A DNA stretch of 64,000 nt from Thermincola carboxydiphila (lineage in GTDB: Bacteria > Bacillota > Thermincolia > Thermincolales > UBA2595): positions 25,472 to 89,471 of the forward strand of contig JAENZX010000013.1 in assembly GCA_016841045.1 (NCBI GenBank). Reading direction: 5' to 3'. The notes beneath the pieces were generated by a model. It did no database searches and was not told the origin of the DNA. It saw only the letters and a program-made list of their open reading frames with translations. The stretch's first letter is position 1. The number at the start of each line of letters is the position of its first letter. A program made the translations under genes and the position numbers. Positions 52,724 through 61,519 of the stretch are shown here, piece after piece.

Positions 52724-53692
52724 ATGAAAGCCAAGATAATTTCACTGCTTAAATCCCATAGTCCCGGTTACATATCTGGTGAAGAAATCAGCAGCATCCT
52801 TGGAATTTCTCGTACTGCAGTATGGAAGCACATTCAGAAGCTGAGAGATAATGGCTACCAGATTGAATCCCACTCAAGGATAGGTTATAGATTGGTCCAG
52901 GCACCTGATAAACTTTACCAGCATGAGTTAAATGAGTATATGAAAAGTAAAATTATTGGGCGCAAAATAGTTTATCGTGAAGTGGTTGATTCAACCAATA
53001 AGGTTGCCAAGGAAATGGCTCAAAAAGGTGCGGAAGAAGGTACAGTTATAATTGCGGAAGAGCAAACAGCTGGCAAGGGAAGGTTGGGAAGATTATGGTT
53101 CTCTCCCGCAGGACAAGGGCTATGGTTTTCAATCATTCTAAGATCACAAATATCTCCTGCCGATGCGCCAAAGATGACCTTAGTAGCTGCTGTTGCAGTA
53201 GCCAGAACACTTAGAGAAATTGGGATCCCAGTGGGTATTAAATGGCCAAATGACATTCTTATCCGAGAACGAAAGCTAGCAGGTATTCTAACAGAAATGA
53301 ATGCAGAAATTGACAAGGTTAATTATCTGATTGTTGGCATAGGCATAAATATAAGCCTTAACGGGGATGTGCTTCCTGATGAGATAGCCTCTGTTGCAAC
53401 TTCGATGGAAGAATATGCAGAGGGTGGCATTTCCCGGATCAGGGTGCTGGCCTCGATATTAAATAATTTCGACTCATTATATCAGGAATTTACAACTGGC
53501 GGTTTCTCAAATATATTAGATTCATGGAAGGATATGTCTGTGACTCTGAATCGCCGTGTCAAAATTCATGCCTTAGGAAAAATAGATGAAGGGCTGGCCT
53601 TTGATATAGACGAGGACGGTGCCCTTATTCTCAAGAAAGACGACGGAACCATTAAGCGAGTTCTTTCAGGGGAAGTGAGTCTTAGGACTTAG
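52724..53692 (+). CDS. birA: Biotin-protein ligase / biotin repressor BirA
   Basis: A 322-residue bifunctional BirA. An N-terminal winged HTH (about 1-65; SGEEISSILGISRTAVWKHI) makes it a potential repressor. The ligase domain has EQTAGKGRLGRLWFSPAGQG, IKWPNDILI and KLAGILTEM. A small C-terminal SH3-like domain follows. ATG 52724 is preferred over GTG 52718 because of GAGGTG spacing. No biotin genes lie nearby. Confidence 0.94.
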   Translation: MKAKIISLLKSHSPGYISGEEISSILGISRTAVWKHIQKLRDNGYQIESHSRIGYRLVQAPDKLYQHELNEYMKSKIIGRKIVYREVVDSTNKVAKEMAQKGAEEGTVIIAEEQTAGKGRLGRLWFSPAGQGLWFSIILRSQISPADAPKMTLVAAVAVARTLREIGIPVGIKWPNDILIRERKLAGILTEMNAEIDKVNYLIVGIGINISLNGDVLPDEIASVATSMEEYAEGGISRIRVLASILNNFDSLYQEFTTGGFSNILDSWKDMSVTLNRRVKIHALGKIDEGLAFDIDEDGALILKKDDGTIKRVLSGEVSLRT

Positions 53693-53825
53693 AAAATTTA
53701 TTTTGATTTTACCTAAGGCAAACAAAACTATATTTAACTGAGTAATTTTACCAAAAATATAAATGGAAACAGAAGGGAAATCACGAAATGTGTCGAAACC
53801 TTGGAGTAGAGAGGAGTGACACGTT

Positions 53826-54302
53826 TTGAAAGTAGAATTTATCAGCCCCTTTGTTACGGCAACAATTAAAGTCCTGGAGACAGAAACCGGCCGATCCATC
53901 CCGATGGAAAAAGGCCAGTTGTCAATAGAGGCAAGTTCACATACGTGTCAGGACGTGACCGTACTAATTGGTGTAATAGGTGCGGTTCAAGGAGTTGTCA
54001 TGTATGGGATGTCTGAAAGAACTGCCAAAAATATTGTTTCAACACTTTTAAACGAAAGAATTGCAGTATTTAATGAAATGGTAGAAAGTGCTGTAGCGGA
54101 GATGGGAAATGTTATCACCGGTATAGCTAGTTCTGAATTAGAAAAAGCGGGTTATGCATCTACGATTGCTCCTCCTACTGTTATTACCGGGCGGGGCGTA
54201 ATAATTTCGACTATAAATATTAAAAGGCTGCAAATACCTTTAATTACTGAGTTTGGAGAGATTGAAGTAGGTGTGGCATTAAGGGAAAACATAAGGAAAT
54301 AA
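53826..54302 (+). CDS. CheX-like protein (second copy)
   Basis: A 158-residue complete paralog of the fragment at 1-456. MKVEFISPFVTATIKVLETE starts the fold; VESAVAEMGNVITGIASSEL carries the ExxN phosphatase-type motif; ITGRGVIISTINIKRLQIPL is the shared C-terminal block. Such stand-alone CheX proteins can act on CheY-like receivers outside motility. TTG start after GAGGAGTGA. An exact Spo0A-box core TGTCGAA lies at 53791-53797, but this is close to the ribosome site and may be chance. Own terminator; no chemotaxis neighbours. Confidence 0.85.
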   Translation: MKVEFISPFVTATIKVLETETGRSIPMEKGQLSIEASSHTCQDVTVLIGVIGAVQGVVMYGMSERTAKNIVSTLLNERIAVFNEMVESAVAEMGNVITGIASSELEKAGYASTIAPPTVITGRGVIISTINIKRLQIPLITEFGEIEVGVALRENIRK

Positions 54303-54317
54303 TCGGGGCCGGCAGTA

Positions 54318-54346
54318 GATAACTCCCGCAAGGGGTTATTTTTTTA
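54318..54346 (+). terminator. Rho-independent terminator after cheX
   Basis: GATAACTCC pairs with GGGGTTATT (with wobble) and is followed by a run of T. Confidence 0.8.
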
Positions 54347-54368
54347 TCACCGAAATTTAATAGAAATT

Positions 54369-54396
54369 TTGTCTTATCAGGTTAATGTGATATAAT
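54369..54396 (+). promoter_or_regulatory. Sigma-A promoter of coaX
   Basis: TTGTCT (54369-54374) and TATAAT (54391-54396) with a 16-base spacer, 30 bases before coaX. Confidence 0.7.
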
Positions 54397-54426
54397 CCAA
54401 TTAACTTACAAAGAAAGGTGAAAAGA

Positions 54427-55200
54427 ATGATTTTAGTAGTGGATGTAGGGAACACTAATATCGTACTTGGCCTTTTTAAGGGCAGAAAGCTTGAATATAA
54501 CTGGCGGATTTCAACTAATAAGGACAAGACTTCTGACGAATATGGAATAGATATCAGGATTCTGTTTGAATATTCCGGGGTTAAATACAAGGAAATTGAG
54601 GCTGTTGTGATATCCTCTGTAGTTCCTCCTGTTATGCCTGCGCTCGAAGCAATGTCTGTAAAATATTTTGGTATAAAGCCCCTGGTTGTTGGCCCCGGTG
54701 TAAAGACTTCAATGCCAATCCGGTATGATAACCCGAAGGAAGTGGGTGCTGACAGAATAGTTAATGCAATTGCCGCTTACGAAAGTTATGGCGGGCCTTT
54801 AATTATAGTCGATTTCGGTACTGCGACTACATTTGATGCAATATCGAAAGATGGGGAGTATTTGGGGGGAGCGATAGCTCCTGGTATAGGTATATCTACA
54901 GAGGCGCTTTACACTAAGGCGGCGAAACTTCCTCGAATTGAGCTTGTCAAACCGAAAGGTGTAATTGGGAAGAATACCGTCATGAGTATGCAGTCAGGCA
55001 TAATTTACGGATTTGTCGGGCAGACGGACGGAATTATCACCCGTATGAAAAAAGAGATGGGCGGCCAGGCTTATGTTGTGGCTACCGGGGGTTTGGCCGA
55101 ACTTATAAGTGATGAATCACAGAGCATTGACAAAGTTGATGCCAATTTAACGTTACAGGGTTTACTCCTAATATACGAGCGTAATATGGCTTCTGAATAA
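54427..55200 (+). CDS. coaX: Type III pantothenate kinase
   Basis: A 257-residue ASKHA-fold kinase for the first step of CoA synthesis from pantothenate. [17 protein letters not shown] is phosphate loop 1; [12 protein letters not shown] and [11 protein letters not shown] are further blocks. GTG 54418 is in frame but ATG 54427 begins at the family start with AAAGGTGA upstream. Links to panBCD in the same window. Confidence 0.96.
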   Translation: MILVVDVGNTNIVLGLFKGRKLEYNWRISTNKDKTSDEYGIDIRILFEYSGVKYKEIEAVVISSVVPPVMPALEAMSVKYFGIKPLVVGPGVKTSMPIRYDNPKEVGADRIVNAIAAYESYGGPLIIVDFGTATTFDAISKDGEYLGGAIAPGIGISTEALYTKAAKLPRIELVKPKGVIGKNTVMSMQSGIIYGFVGQTDGIITRMKKEMGGQAYVVATGGLAELISDESQSIDKVDANLTLQGLLLIYERNMASE

Positions 55201-55256
55201 CATATGCTGCTTTGGGGTATTAAATACATGAAGGCAAACTTGTCAGGTGGCGAAAA

Positions 55257-56231
55257 ATGAGAATCGGTTCAGTGGAACTCTCTAATTCCGTTATTTCTGC
55301 CCCCATGTCGGGGGTTTCCGATAAAGCATTCCGTTTACTGGCTGAGGAAGCCGGGTGTGGTTTGGTTTGTACTGAAATGATCAGTGTAAATGCTCTTGCG
55401 TTTGATAGTGAGCGGACGAAAACAATGTTCGACCTTTCTGGGGAACGGGGACCAACATGTGTACAGATTTTTGGGAGCAAACCAGACAGAATGGGTGCTG
55501 CAGCTCAAATCGCAGTAGAAGCAGGCGCTGACGTGATTGATATTAATATGGGCTGTCCGGCACCTAAGGTAGTTAAAAATCTTGAAGGTTGTGCCCTGAT
55601 GACAGATCTTCCTTTGGCGGAAAAGATTATAAAAGAGGTTGTCAGGGTAGTCAAAGTACCGGTGACGGTGAAAATGAGGAAGGGCTGGGACGACTCTTCA
55701 GTGAATGCGGTTGAGCTGGCTAATATTGCAGAGGAGAGCGGGGCATCAGCTGTTACAGTCCATGGAAGAACCAGAATGCAGTTTTATTCCGGTACCGCTG
55801 ATTGGGCGATTATTGCAAGGGTTAAAAAGAGTGTACAAATACCTGTTATAGGTAATGGTGACATTATTGAACCTGACAACGCCAAAGCCATGATTGACGA
55901 GACTGGCTGTGACGGTGTAATGATTGGAAGGGGTGCTATGGGAAATCCCTGGCTCTTAAAAAGAACAGTTGAGCTGCTTAAACACGGATCCATTTCTCCG
56001 AAGCCGAGTGCTTTTGACAAGATTAACATGGCTTTGCGGCACCTTAAAATGGTGACTGCATATAAAGGAGATAGGCGAGCAGTAAGAGAAATGCGAAAAC
56101 ACATTGCATGGTATATGAAAGGGCTTCGAGATTCAGCAAGAATTCGCGAATCGGTGAACAAAGCTGGTACTCCAGAAGAATTAGTGAAGATGCTTACAGA
56201 ATATAGCGAGACGCTTTGTCTAGCGGAATAA
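55257..56231 (+). CDS. dusB: tRNA-dihydrouridine synthase
   Basis: A 324-residue FMN-dependent Dus. APMSGVSDKAFRLLA, VQIFGSKPDRMGAAA, DINMGCPAPKVVKN (Cys near 100 is the catalytic acid) and IGRGAMGNPWLLKR are diagnostic. ATG with GGTGGCG upstream. In Bacillus dusB likewise precedes lysS; here the AAR-like locus and greA lie between. Confidence 0.95.
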   Translation: MRIGSVELSNSVISAPMSGVSDKAFRLLAEEAGCGLVCTEMISVNALAFDSERTKTMFDLSGERGPTCVQIFGSKPDRMGAAAQIAVEAGADVIDINMGCPAPKVVKNLEGCALMTDLPLAEKIIKEVVRVVKVPVTVKMRKGWDDSSVNAVELANIAEESGASAVTVHGRTRMQFYSGTADWAIIARVKKSVQIPVIGNGDIIEPDNAKAMIDETGCDGVMIGRGAMGNPWLLKRTVELLKHGSISPKPSAFDKINMALRHLKMVTAYKGDRRAVREMRKHIAWYMKGLRDSARIRESVNKAGTPEELVKMLTEYSETLCLAE

Positions 56232-56246
56232 ACCTCTTAGAAGCCT

Positions 56247-56272
56247 GTCTGTACGAATAGTACAGACTTTTT
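56247..56272 (+). terminator. Rho-independent terminator after dusB
   Basis: GTCTGTA pairs with TACAGAC around 7 bases, followed by five T. Confidence 0.88.
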
Positions 56273-56310
56273 GCTTATATCATCGAAATTTTGAGTTTTA
56301 AAGAAAATTG

Positions 56311-56348
56311 TGTCGGAAGGTTATCAATAGCTTGTAAATGCATATAAT
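56311..56348 (+). promoter_or_regulatory. Candidate promoter with Spo0A-box-like site
   Basis: TTATCA (56321-56326) and TATAAT (56343-56348) with a 16-base spacer form a sigma-A-like promoter. TGTCGGA (56311-56317) just upstream matches the Spo0A core TGTCGAA at 6 of 7. Confidence 0.4.
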
Positions 56349-56479
56349 TGCGTATAAAAATCTTTAGAGGGTTTAAATAATGAAAAATATGGTAGACTAG
56401 AGGAGTATAGAGATTTAACGAAGAATTATATATACAATCAGCTACGAAACTAGTATTGCTTCATTTGGGAGTGACTGAA

Positions 56480-59203
56480 ATGGGTCTCGGGTTAATAAAT
56501 CCGACTATGGAAAATGTGCTTAGGACTTTTAAGCTGGATATAACCTATAACAAGGCTGAGGGATTACATCTGTACGATGAGGACGGCAATTGTTACCTTG
56601 ATTTTATTGCCCAATATGGTGCAGTTCCATTTGGATACAATCCGCCGGAAATTGTCAATGCAATAACGGAGTTTCTCGAGTCCGGTATTCCGACAATGGT
56701 TCAACCGTCTGTACCTCTTAAAGCTGTAGAATTGGCGGAACGCCTCATAGAGGTGGCCCCAGGGAGAATGGCGCATGTAAGTTTTTGCCAAAGTGGTGCT
56801 GAGGCCGTTGAGACAAGTATCAAATTAGCCCGCTCTGCAACGGGAAGACATAAAATTATTTCTGCCATTAACAGTTTTCACGGGAAGACTATGGGGGCAT
56901 TGTCAGCTACCGGCAGGCAGGTTTATCAGAAACCTTTCTTTGTCCCGGTCCCCGGTTTTGAGACTGTTGCCTTTAATGATTTAAATGCTCTTGAAGATAT
57001 TTTTTCTAAAGAGGGAGATAATATAGCCGCATTCATTGTTGAGCCAATTCAGGGCGAAGGCGGTATTATCATTTCATCTCAAGGTTACCTTAAGCAGGTC
57101 GGAGAGTTATGTAAAAAGTACGGTATCCTCCTAATTGTGGACGAAATTCAAACAGGACTTGGCCGTACGGGAAGCCTATTTGCTTGTGACAAAGAAGGGG
57201 TTGAACCCGATATTTTACTGCTTTCAAAGGCCTTGGGTGGCGGTATGGTACCCATTGGCGCCTGTTTATGCACCAAAGAGGTATGGAATCAACAATTTGG
57301 TGAGCTGCATAGTTCTACTTTCGCTAACAATAATTTGACGTGTTCTGTTGGTTTGGCAGTCTTGAATAAATTGATGGAAAACAATTCTGCCATTGTTCAA
57401 AATGCTGCCACTAAAGGAAACTATATTATTGATGACCTGTACCGCATTAGTCAAAAGTATCCCGGGGTCATTAAGGATATAAGGGGCCGGGGTCTTATGA
57501 TTGGAGTCGAATTTAACCAAATGGACGGCTCAGAATCTTTTAGCATGAAGTACCTTTGCGAACAAGGCGGATTCAACGGGCTGTTAGCTGGATTCCTTCT
57601 TCGCAGCCAAAAGGTAAGGTTTGCGCCTTTTTTGAATAACCCTATGACCCTCAGGGTTCAACCTTCACTTAACGTAGGTTCACGTGAAGTTGAAACTGCT
57701 CTAAGTTCGATTGAATACATCACTGAAATCCTTTACTATGGTGATTACAATAAATTATTTAGTTACATTATTGACCGGAAGTTTTATACCCCGGTAAAAG
57801 ATTACAGGAATTCAATAAAGCCTGTAGTTAGTTCCAAACTTAAACCAGGGGAAAAGCCCACTGAATCTTTTGCATTTATTATTCACTATCCTTCGACGGA
57901 CGAAATGAAGAAAACCAACATTTCTTTTGAAGAAATGACGGCTTCGGAACTATCAAAGATTCTTGACTGGGAAGCAGCTTCGGATGTTGATCCACAGGTA
58001 CTTGTACATATGCCGGCGATAAGATCCAAAGCAGGTAAGATTGCTGAAGGATGGCTTATAGGTATTCCCTACAGTGGAAAACACTTGCTTGAACTGCCAA
58101 GGAAAGAGGCGGTTGAACAGGTAGGTAAAGCTGTAGACTTAGCCAAAGAGTTGGGAGCCAAAATGGTGGGGCTTGGCGCGTATACTTCCGTAGTTACCAG
58201 AGGAGGCGCTGATCTTCAGGGACGGGGAGCTGCAATAACATCCGGTAATAGTTACACTATTGTAACAGCGTATGATGCTCTTATTAAAGGCGCTCATTTG
58301 ATGGATATTGACATTGAGAGAGCAACTGGGTCGGTGATTGGTGCTACTGGTTCCATTGGACGGGTTTCTGCACTGCTTCTGGCTAATGAAGTAAGGCAGC
58401 TGCTTCTTGTGGGTAATCCCCAAAAAGGGCAGGCGAGTTTAAGGCGGCTGGAAAGACTTGCGGAAGAAATATATTCACAGGCTTTTAGCAAGGTGTTGGC
58501 CAGTCCTGATGGGGTTGGTTTAAGAGGCATTTCCAAATGGTTATATGGTTTTATCAACCATTTAAAGCTGAAGCCTGAAAAGCTGAAAACATTAGGCAAG
58601 GGATACGAAAACGGAAAGAAATTTTATTTTACAGGCTTTATCAAAGAAAACCTGGCAGAAAACGATATTTACAGCCGTCCGCCGGTTGTTATTACCCTAA
58701 ACATTAACAATGCGGTGGCAGCTTCAGATCTTATTATTTCTGCATCAAGCTCAACCTCTAACTTAATAGGCCCTGAGCATATTAAACCCGGATCTGTAAT
58801 ATGTGATGTTGCCCGACCAGCTGATGTCTCAAAGGCTGTTCTGGAGAATCGAAAAGATGTACTTGTTATTGAGGGAGGTTTGGTAAGTTACCCGGACAAC
58901 ATTTGTTTCGGTCAGAATATAGGATATGGTCCCGGAACCAACTTAGCCTGCCTATCAGAAACAATTTTACTTGCTCTTGAGGGAGACTACAGGGATTACA
59001 GTATCGGTTCCAAAATTTCTATGGAAGAGGTAGGTTATCTTAGGTTCCTTGCAGATAAACACGGGTTCAAACTTGCCTTACCCAGAAACGAAATAGGAGA
59101 GATAACACCTACTGAAATCAAAGCTATCAAAGAAGCATTATCAATAAAACTCAGGTCTTTTTTGGACAGAGAAATATCATTAGTTGCTGCTCCGAGTAAA
59201 TAA
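56480..59203 (+). CDS. Class III aminotransferase fused to acyl-ACP-reductase-like domain
   Basis: A 907-residue fusion. Residues about 10-425 are a complete class III PLP aminotransferase: VSFCQSGAEAVETSIKLAR, LLIVDEIQTGLGRTG (Asp221) and SKALGGGMVP (PLP lysine K250). After a linker, about 460-880 match cyanobacterial acyl-ACP reductase (AAR): SFAFIIHYPS, GLGAYTSVVTRGG, AITSGNSYTIVTAYDAL, Rossmann loop GATGSIGR (621-628), VIEGGLVSYP and NLACLSETILLALEG. Cys824 falls at the acyl-accepting cysteine of AAR. ATG 56480 with GGGAGTGA is preferred over TTG 56456. The reaction is unproven; reduction of an acyl thioester to an aldehyde then transamination is a hypothesis. Confidence 0.85.
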   Translation: MGLGLINPTMENVLRTFKLDITYNKAEGLHLYDEDGNCYLDFIAQYGAVPFGYNPPEIVNAITEFLESGIPTMVQPSVPLKAVELAERLIEVAPGRMAHVSFCQSGAEAVETSIKLARSATGRHKIISAINSFHGKTMGALSATGRQVYQKPFFVPVPGFETVAFNDLNALEDIFSKEGDNIAAFIVEPIQGEGGIIISSQGYLKQVGELCKKYGILLIVDEIQTGLGRTGSLFACDKEGVEPDILLLSKALGGGMVPIGACLCTKEVWNQQFGELHSSTFANNNLTCSVGLAVLNKLMENNSAIVQNAATKGNYIIDDLYRISQKYPGVIKDIRGRGLMIGVEFNQMDGSESFSMKYLCEQGGFNGLLAGFLLRSQKVRFAPFLNNPMTLRVQPSLNVGSREVETALSSIEYITEILYYGDYNKLFSYIIDRKFYTPVKDYRNSIKPVVSSKLKPGEKPTESFAFIIHYPSTDEMKKTNISFEEMTASELSKILDWEAASDVDPQVLVHMPAIRSKAGKIAEGWLIGIPYSGKHLLELPRKEAVEQVGKAVDLAKELGAKMVGLGAYTSVVTRGGADLQGRGAAITSGNSYTIVTAYDALIKGAHLMDIDIERATGSVIGATGSIGRVSALLLANEVRQLLLVGNPQKGQASLRRLERLAEEIYSQAFSKVLASPDGVGLRGISKWLYGFINHLKLKPEKLKTLGKGYENGKKFYFTGFIKENLAENDIYSRPPVVITLNINNAVAASDLIISASSSTSNLIGPEHIKPGSVICDVARPADVSKAVLENRKDVLVIEGGLVSYPDNICFGQNIGYGPGTNLACLSETILLALEGDYRDYSIGSKISMEEVGYLRFLADKHGFKLALPRNEIGEITPTEIKAIKEALSIKLRSFLDREISLVAAPSK

Positions 59204-59211
59204 TCATGGAA

Positions 59212-59236
59212 AGCCCACAACAAGTGGGCTTTTTTA
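59212..59236 (+). terminator. Rho-independent terminator after the fusion gene
   Basis: AGCCCAC pairs with GTGGGCT around 5 bases, followed by T. Makes the next two genes a separate unit unless readthrough occurs. Confidence 0.85.
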
Positions 59237-59262
59237 CTTAAGTAGATAAGAATGATTGTTAA

Positions 59263-59369
59263 TTCGACATGTAATATGCTGTTTAGTCAATAAAATGTGA
59301 CATATTATGCTTGTTTTTAAAGGCCATTTTTTGTTAGAATTAGTAAAACAAATTTATGTGGCTGTCGAA
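59263..59369. promoter_or_regulatory. Pair of exact Spo0A-box cores
   Basis: TTCGACA (59263-59269, reverse) and TGTCGAA (59363-59369, forward) are both exact 7-base Spo0A-box cores in a 237-base gap. By chance about 0.03 such sites are expected here with uniform base use. The second overlaps the expected -35 of a TATTAT (59383-59388). Confidence 0.55.
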
Positions 59370-59440
59370 TGTAATAAAGTTGTATTATCTTGGTAAAATT
59401 AAAACATCTGCTTTAAATCAAATAGAGGAGCCGATTTATA

Positions 59441-60358
59441 TTGAAAAAAGTTCTTAGTGTTAGCCTAGGTTCTTCAACACGAAATCATTCCGTTGAAGCC
59501 GAATTTTTGGGAGAAGAATTCTTCATAGAGCGAGTTGGAACTAACGGAGATATGAATAAGGCTATTAAAATAATCCAGGAGAATGATGGTCTGGTAGATG
59601 CGTTCGGTTTGGGTGGAATCGATATGTACATTTATGCTGCCGGCAAAAGGTATATGTTTAGAGACGCCGCAAGAATTGCAAAGGCTGCAAAGAGAACGCC
59701 TTTAGTCGATGGAAGTGGTTTAAAGAATACACTTGAAACTAAAGTTATTTATTATTTAAGAGATGAAATTGGAATGAATTTTGATGGGAAGAAAGTGTTG
59801 ATGGTTTCAGCGGTAGACAGGCCGGGAATGGCCAAAAGTCTTTGGGAAGTCGGGGCAAACATGAATTTCGGCGACCTGATTTTCGGCTTGGGAATTCCGA
59901 TTGGCATAAGTTCAATGAAGTCGTTTGACAGGCTTACTCGTGTGCTTGTTCCACTTGTGGTTAAGCTTCCCTTCAAAATACTTTACCCCACTGGTGAAAA
60001 ACAAGAGTCGGTAAATCCCAAATATGGCGATTATTATCAAAAAGCAGATATTATTGCCGGTGATTTTCACTTTATAAGAAGATATATGCCCCAAAAGCTG
60101 GAAGGAAAATGTATAATTACGAATACTGTCACACACAAGGATATTGATTTACTAAAAGAACGAGGGGTTTCTCAGTTAATTACTACTACTCCTGAGTTGG
60201 ACGGCAGGTCATTTGGAACAAATGTTATGGAAGGAGTTTTGGTTGCTTTGGCAGGTAAACCGGCCGATAAACTTTCTGAAGATGAGTACTATCAAATGTT
60301 GGAGAGAATTGATTTCAAACCCAGAATAATTGACTTGTCAGTTGAACAAGCTGGTTAG
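59441..60358 (+). CDS. Protein of the family annotated as quinate 5-dehydrogenase
   Basis: A 305-residue protein starting MKKVLSVSLGSSTRNHSVEA. Homologues are, from memory, labelled quinate 5-dehydrogenase in Firmicutes genomes, but I see no classical SDH/QDH catalytic motif and no GxGxxG near the N-terminus. GLGGIDMYIYAAGKRYMFRD and VDGSGLKNTLE are notable. FGLGIPIGISSMKSF and a hydrophobic VLVPLVVKLPFKILYP stretch suggest membrane or lipid contact. TTG start after AGAGGAG. Eleven bases before the AAR-like gene, so clearly cotranscribed. True function unknown. Confidence 0.6.
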   Translation: MKKVLSVSLGSSTRNHSVEAEFLGEEFFIERVGTNGDMNKAIKIIQENDGLVDAFGLGGIDMYIYAAGKRYMFRDAARIAKAAKRTPLVDGSGLKNTLETKVIYYLRDEIGMNFDGKKVLMVSAVDRPGMAKSLWEVGANMNFGDLIFGLGIPIGISSMKSFDRLTRVLVPLVVKLPFKILYPTGEKQESVNPKYGDYYQKADIIAGDFHFIRRYMPQKLEGKCIITNTVTHKDIDLLKERGVSQLITTTPELDGRSFGTNVMEGVLVALAGKPADKLSEDEYYQMLERIDFKPRIIDLSVEQAG

Positions 60359-60369
60359 GAGGACTCAAA

Positions 60370-61446
60370 GTGGATAGTTTTGCCTTCATAACCCATCCTA
60401 AGAATGAACGGGAGTTTGCAGAAAGTTTTTTTGTTGCCAGATTTATGCCTAAATTTTTTGTTTCGAAATTTATGAAGGTATGTCCTCCATATAGGTTAAT
60501 TAATGTCGAAGGTGTCGCATCTAAGTATAATAGAGTCTCGGGGTGGGTCATTTCTAGTCCTTTATCAACAGATATGATTATCCGTGACGAGTCCTTTATG
60601 ATGAAAAAAGTTCTAGCCGCTTGCAGGGTTGCAACCAAATTGGGGGCCAAAATCATAGGGCTGGGCAACGAATTTTGTCTTCTTGAGGGTCTGGCCGAAA
60701 TTATTTCTAAAGAGACGGCTATTCCGGTAACTACCGGCAACAGTTATAGAATTAGCGCTCTTATGGAAGGGCTTAAAATGGCTGTCGCCGCTAGGGGAGT
60801 TGAATTTGATCAGGCAAATGTATTAATAACCGGGGCTGCAAGCTACATAGGAAAAATGTGTGCCTGTTTAGCTGCACATGAAGTTCAAAAACTAACACTA
60901 ACAAATGATAATAAGAAACAAACAGAAAAAATTGCAAAACAAATTTTATATGATAGTGGACTGGTAGCCAGGATTACCGAAGATATTGAAGAAGCTGTTA
61001 AAGAAGCTGATGTTGTAATTGCAGCAAATGATGATTTACCTGAAATCGATAGTGGTTGGTTTAAATCAGGAGCAATTGTTTTTGATATATTTTCGGCCCA
61101 AAAAAAATTGGCAAACACTGCCGGAAAAAGAAAAGATGTAATGGCTATCGAAAAAGTTTATACCAAGGTTTCTGGGGGGGCGGATTTTAACAAGGATACT
61201 GGTCTGCCTAAGAACATTATTGATTCCGGTATGGCAGAAGTAATGATTCTCTCTTTGGAAAAACAGTATTCCTCTTTTGCCTCTAGTCAAACCACTAAAG
61301 GCTGGCAGGTCGATGATATAAGAAAACTGGCAAAAAAACACCGCTTTGAAGTCTCTGGATTTTTGACAAATAATAATGAAGAAGGAATTAAAAATACTGC
61401 ATCAGGGAAAATTATAATGCCAGGAACGGCAATAGTGAAGAGTTAG
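60370..61446 (+). CDS. AAR-like Rossmann protein lacking the expected cysteine
   Basis: A 358-residue paralog of the C-terminal half of the fusion at 56480. FAFITHPKNEREF, GWVISSPLSTDMII, GAKIIGLGNEFCLLEG, IPVTTGNSYRISALMEGLK and the nucleotide loop ITGAASYIGK follow AAR order and spacing. The segment aligned to the AAR catalytic site reads IIDSGMAEVMILSLEKQ, with Gly/Met where cysteine is expected, so it may be non-catalytic or use another chemistry. GTG start after TTAGGAGGA. Cotranscribed with 59441-60358. Confidence 0.75.
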   Translation: MDSFAFITHPKNEREFAESFFVARFMPKFFVSKFMKVCPPYRLINVEGVASKYNRVSGWVISSPLSTDMIIRDESFMMKKVLAACRVATKLGAKIIGLGNEFCLLEGLAEIISKETAIPVTTGNSYRISALMEGLKMAVAARGVEFDQANVLITGAASYIGKMCACLAAHEVQKLTLTNDNKKQTEKIAKQILYDSGLVARITEDIEEAVKEADVVIAANDDLPEIDSGWFKSGAIVFDIFSAQKKLANTAGKRKDVMAIEKVYTKVSGGADFNKDTGLPKNIIDSGMAEVMILSLEKQYSSFASSQTTKGWQVDDIRKLAKKHRFEVSGFLTNNNEEGIKNTASGKIIMPGTAIVKS

Positions 61447-61461
61447 TTTTTATGGTTATCC

Positions 61462-61490
61462 TTGACAACACAATACAATCTCTTTATAAT
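61462..61490 (+). promoter_or_regulatory. Full-consensus sigma-A promoter of greA
   Basis: TTGACA (61462-61467) and TATAAT (61485-61490), 17-base spacer: perfect consensus. It leaves a leader of about 130 bases before greA. Confidence 0.9.
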
Positions 61491-61519
61491 ATTTGCATAA
61501 GTAAAGGTGTTGTTTGTCG

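Noticed and set aside
53791..53797. Exact Spo0A-box core before the second cheX as evidence of regulation
   Set aside because: It is a single site only 13 bases before the ribosome site; about eight such 7-mers are expected by chance on both strands of the whole window.
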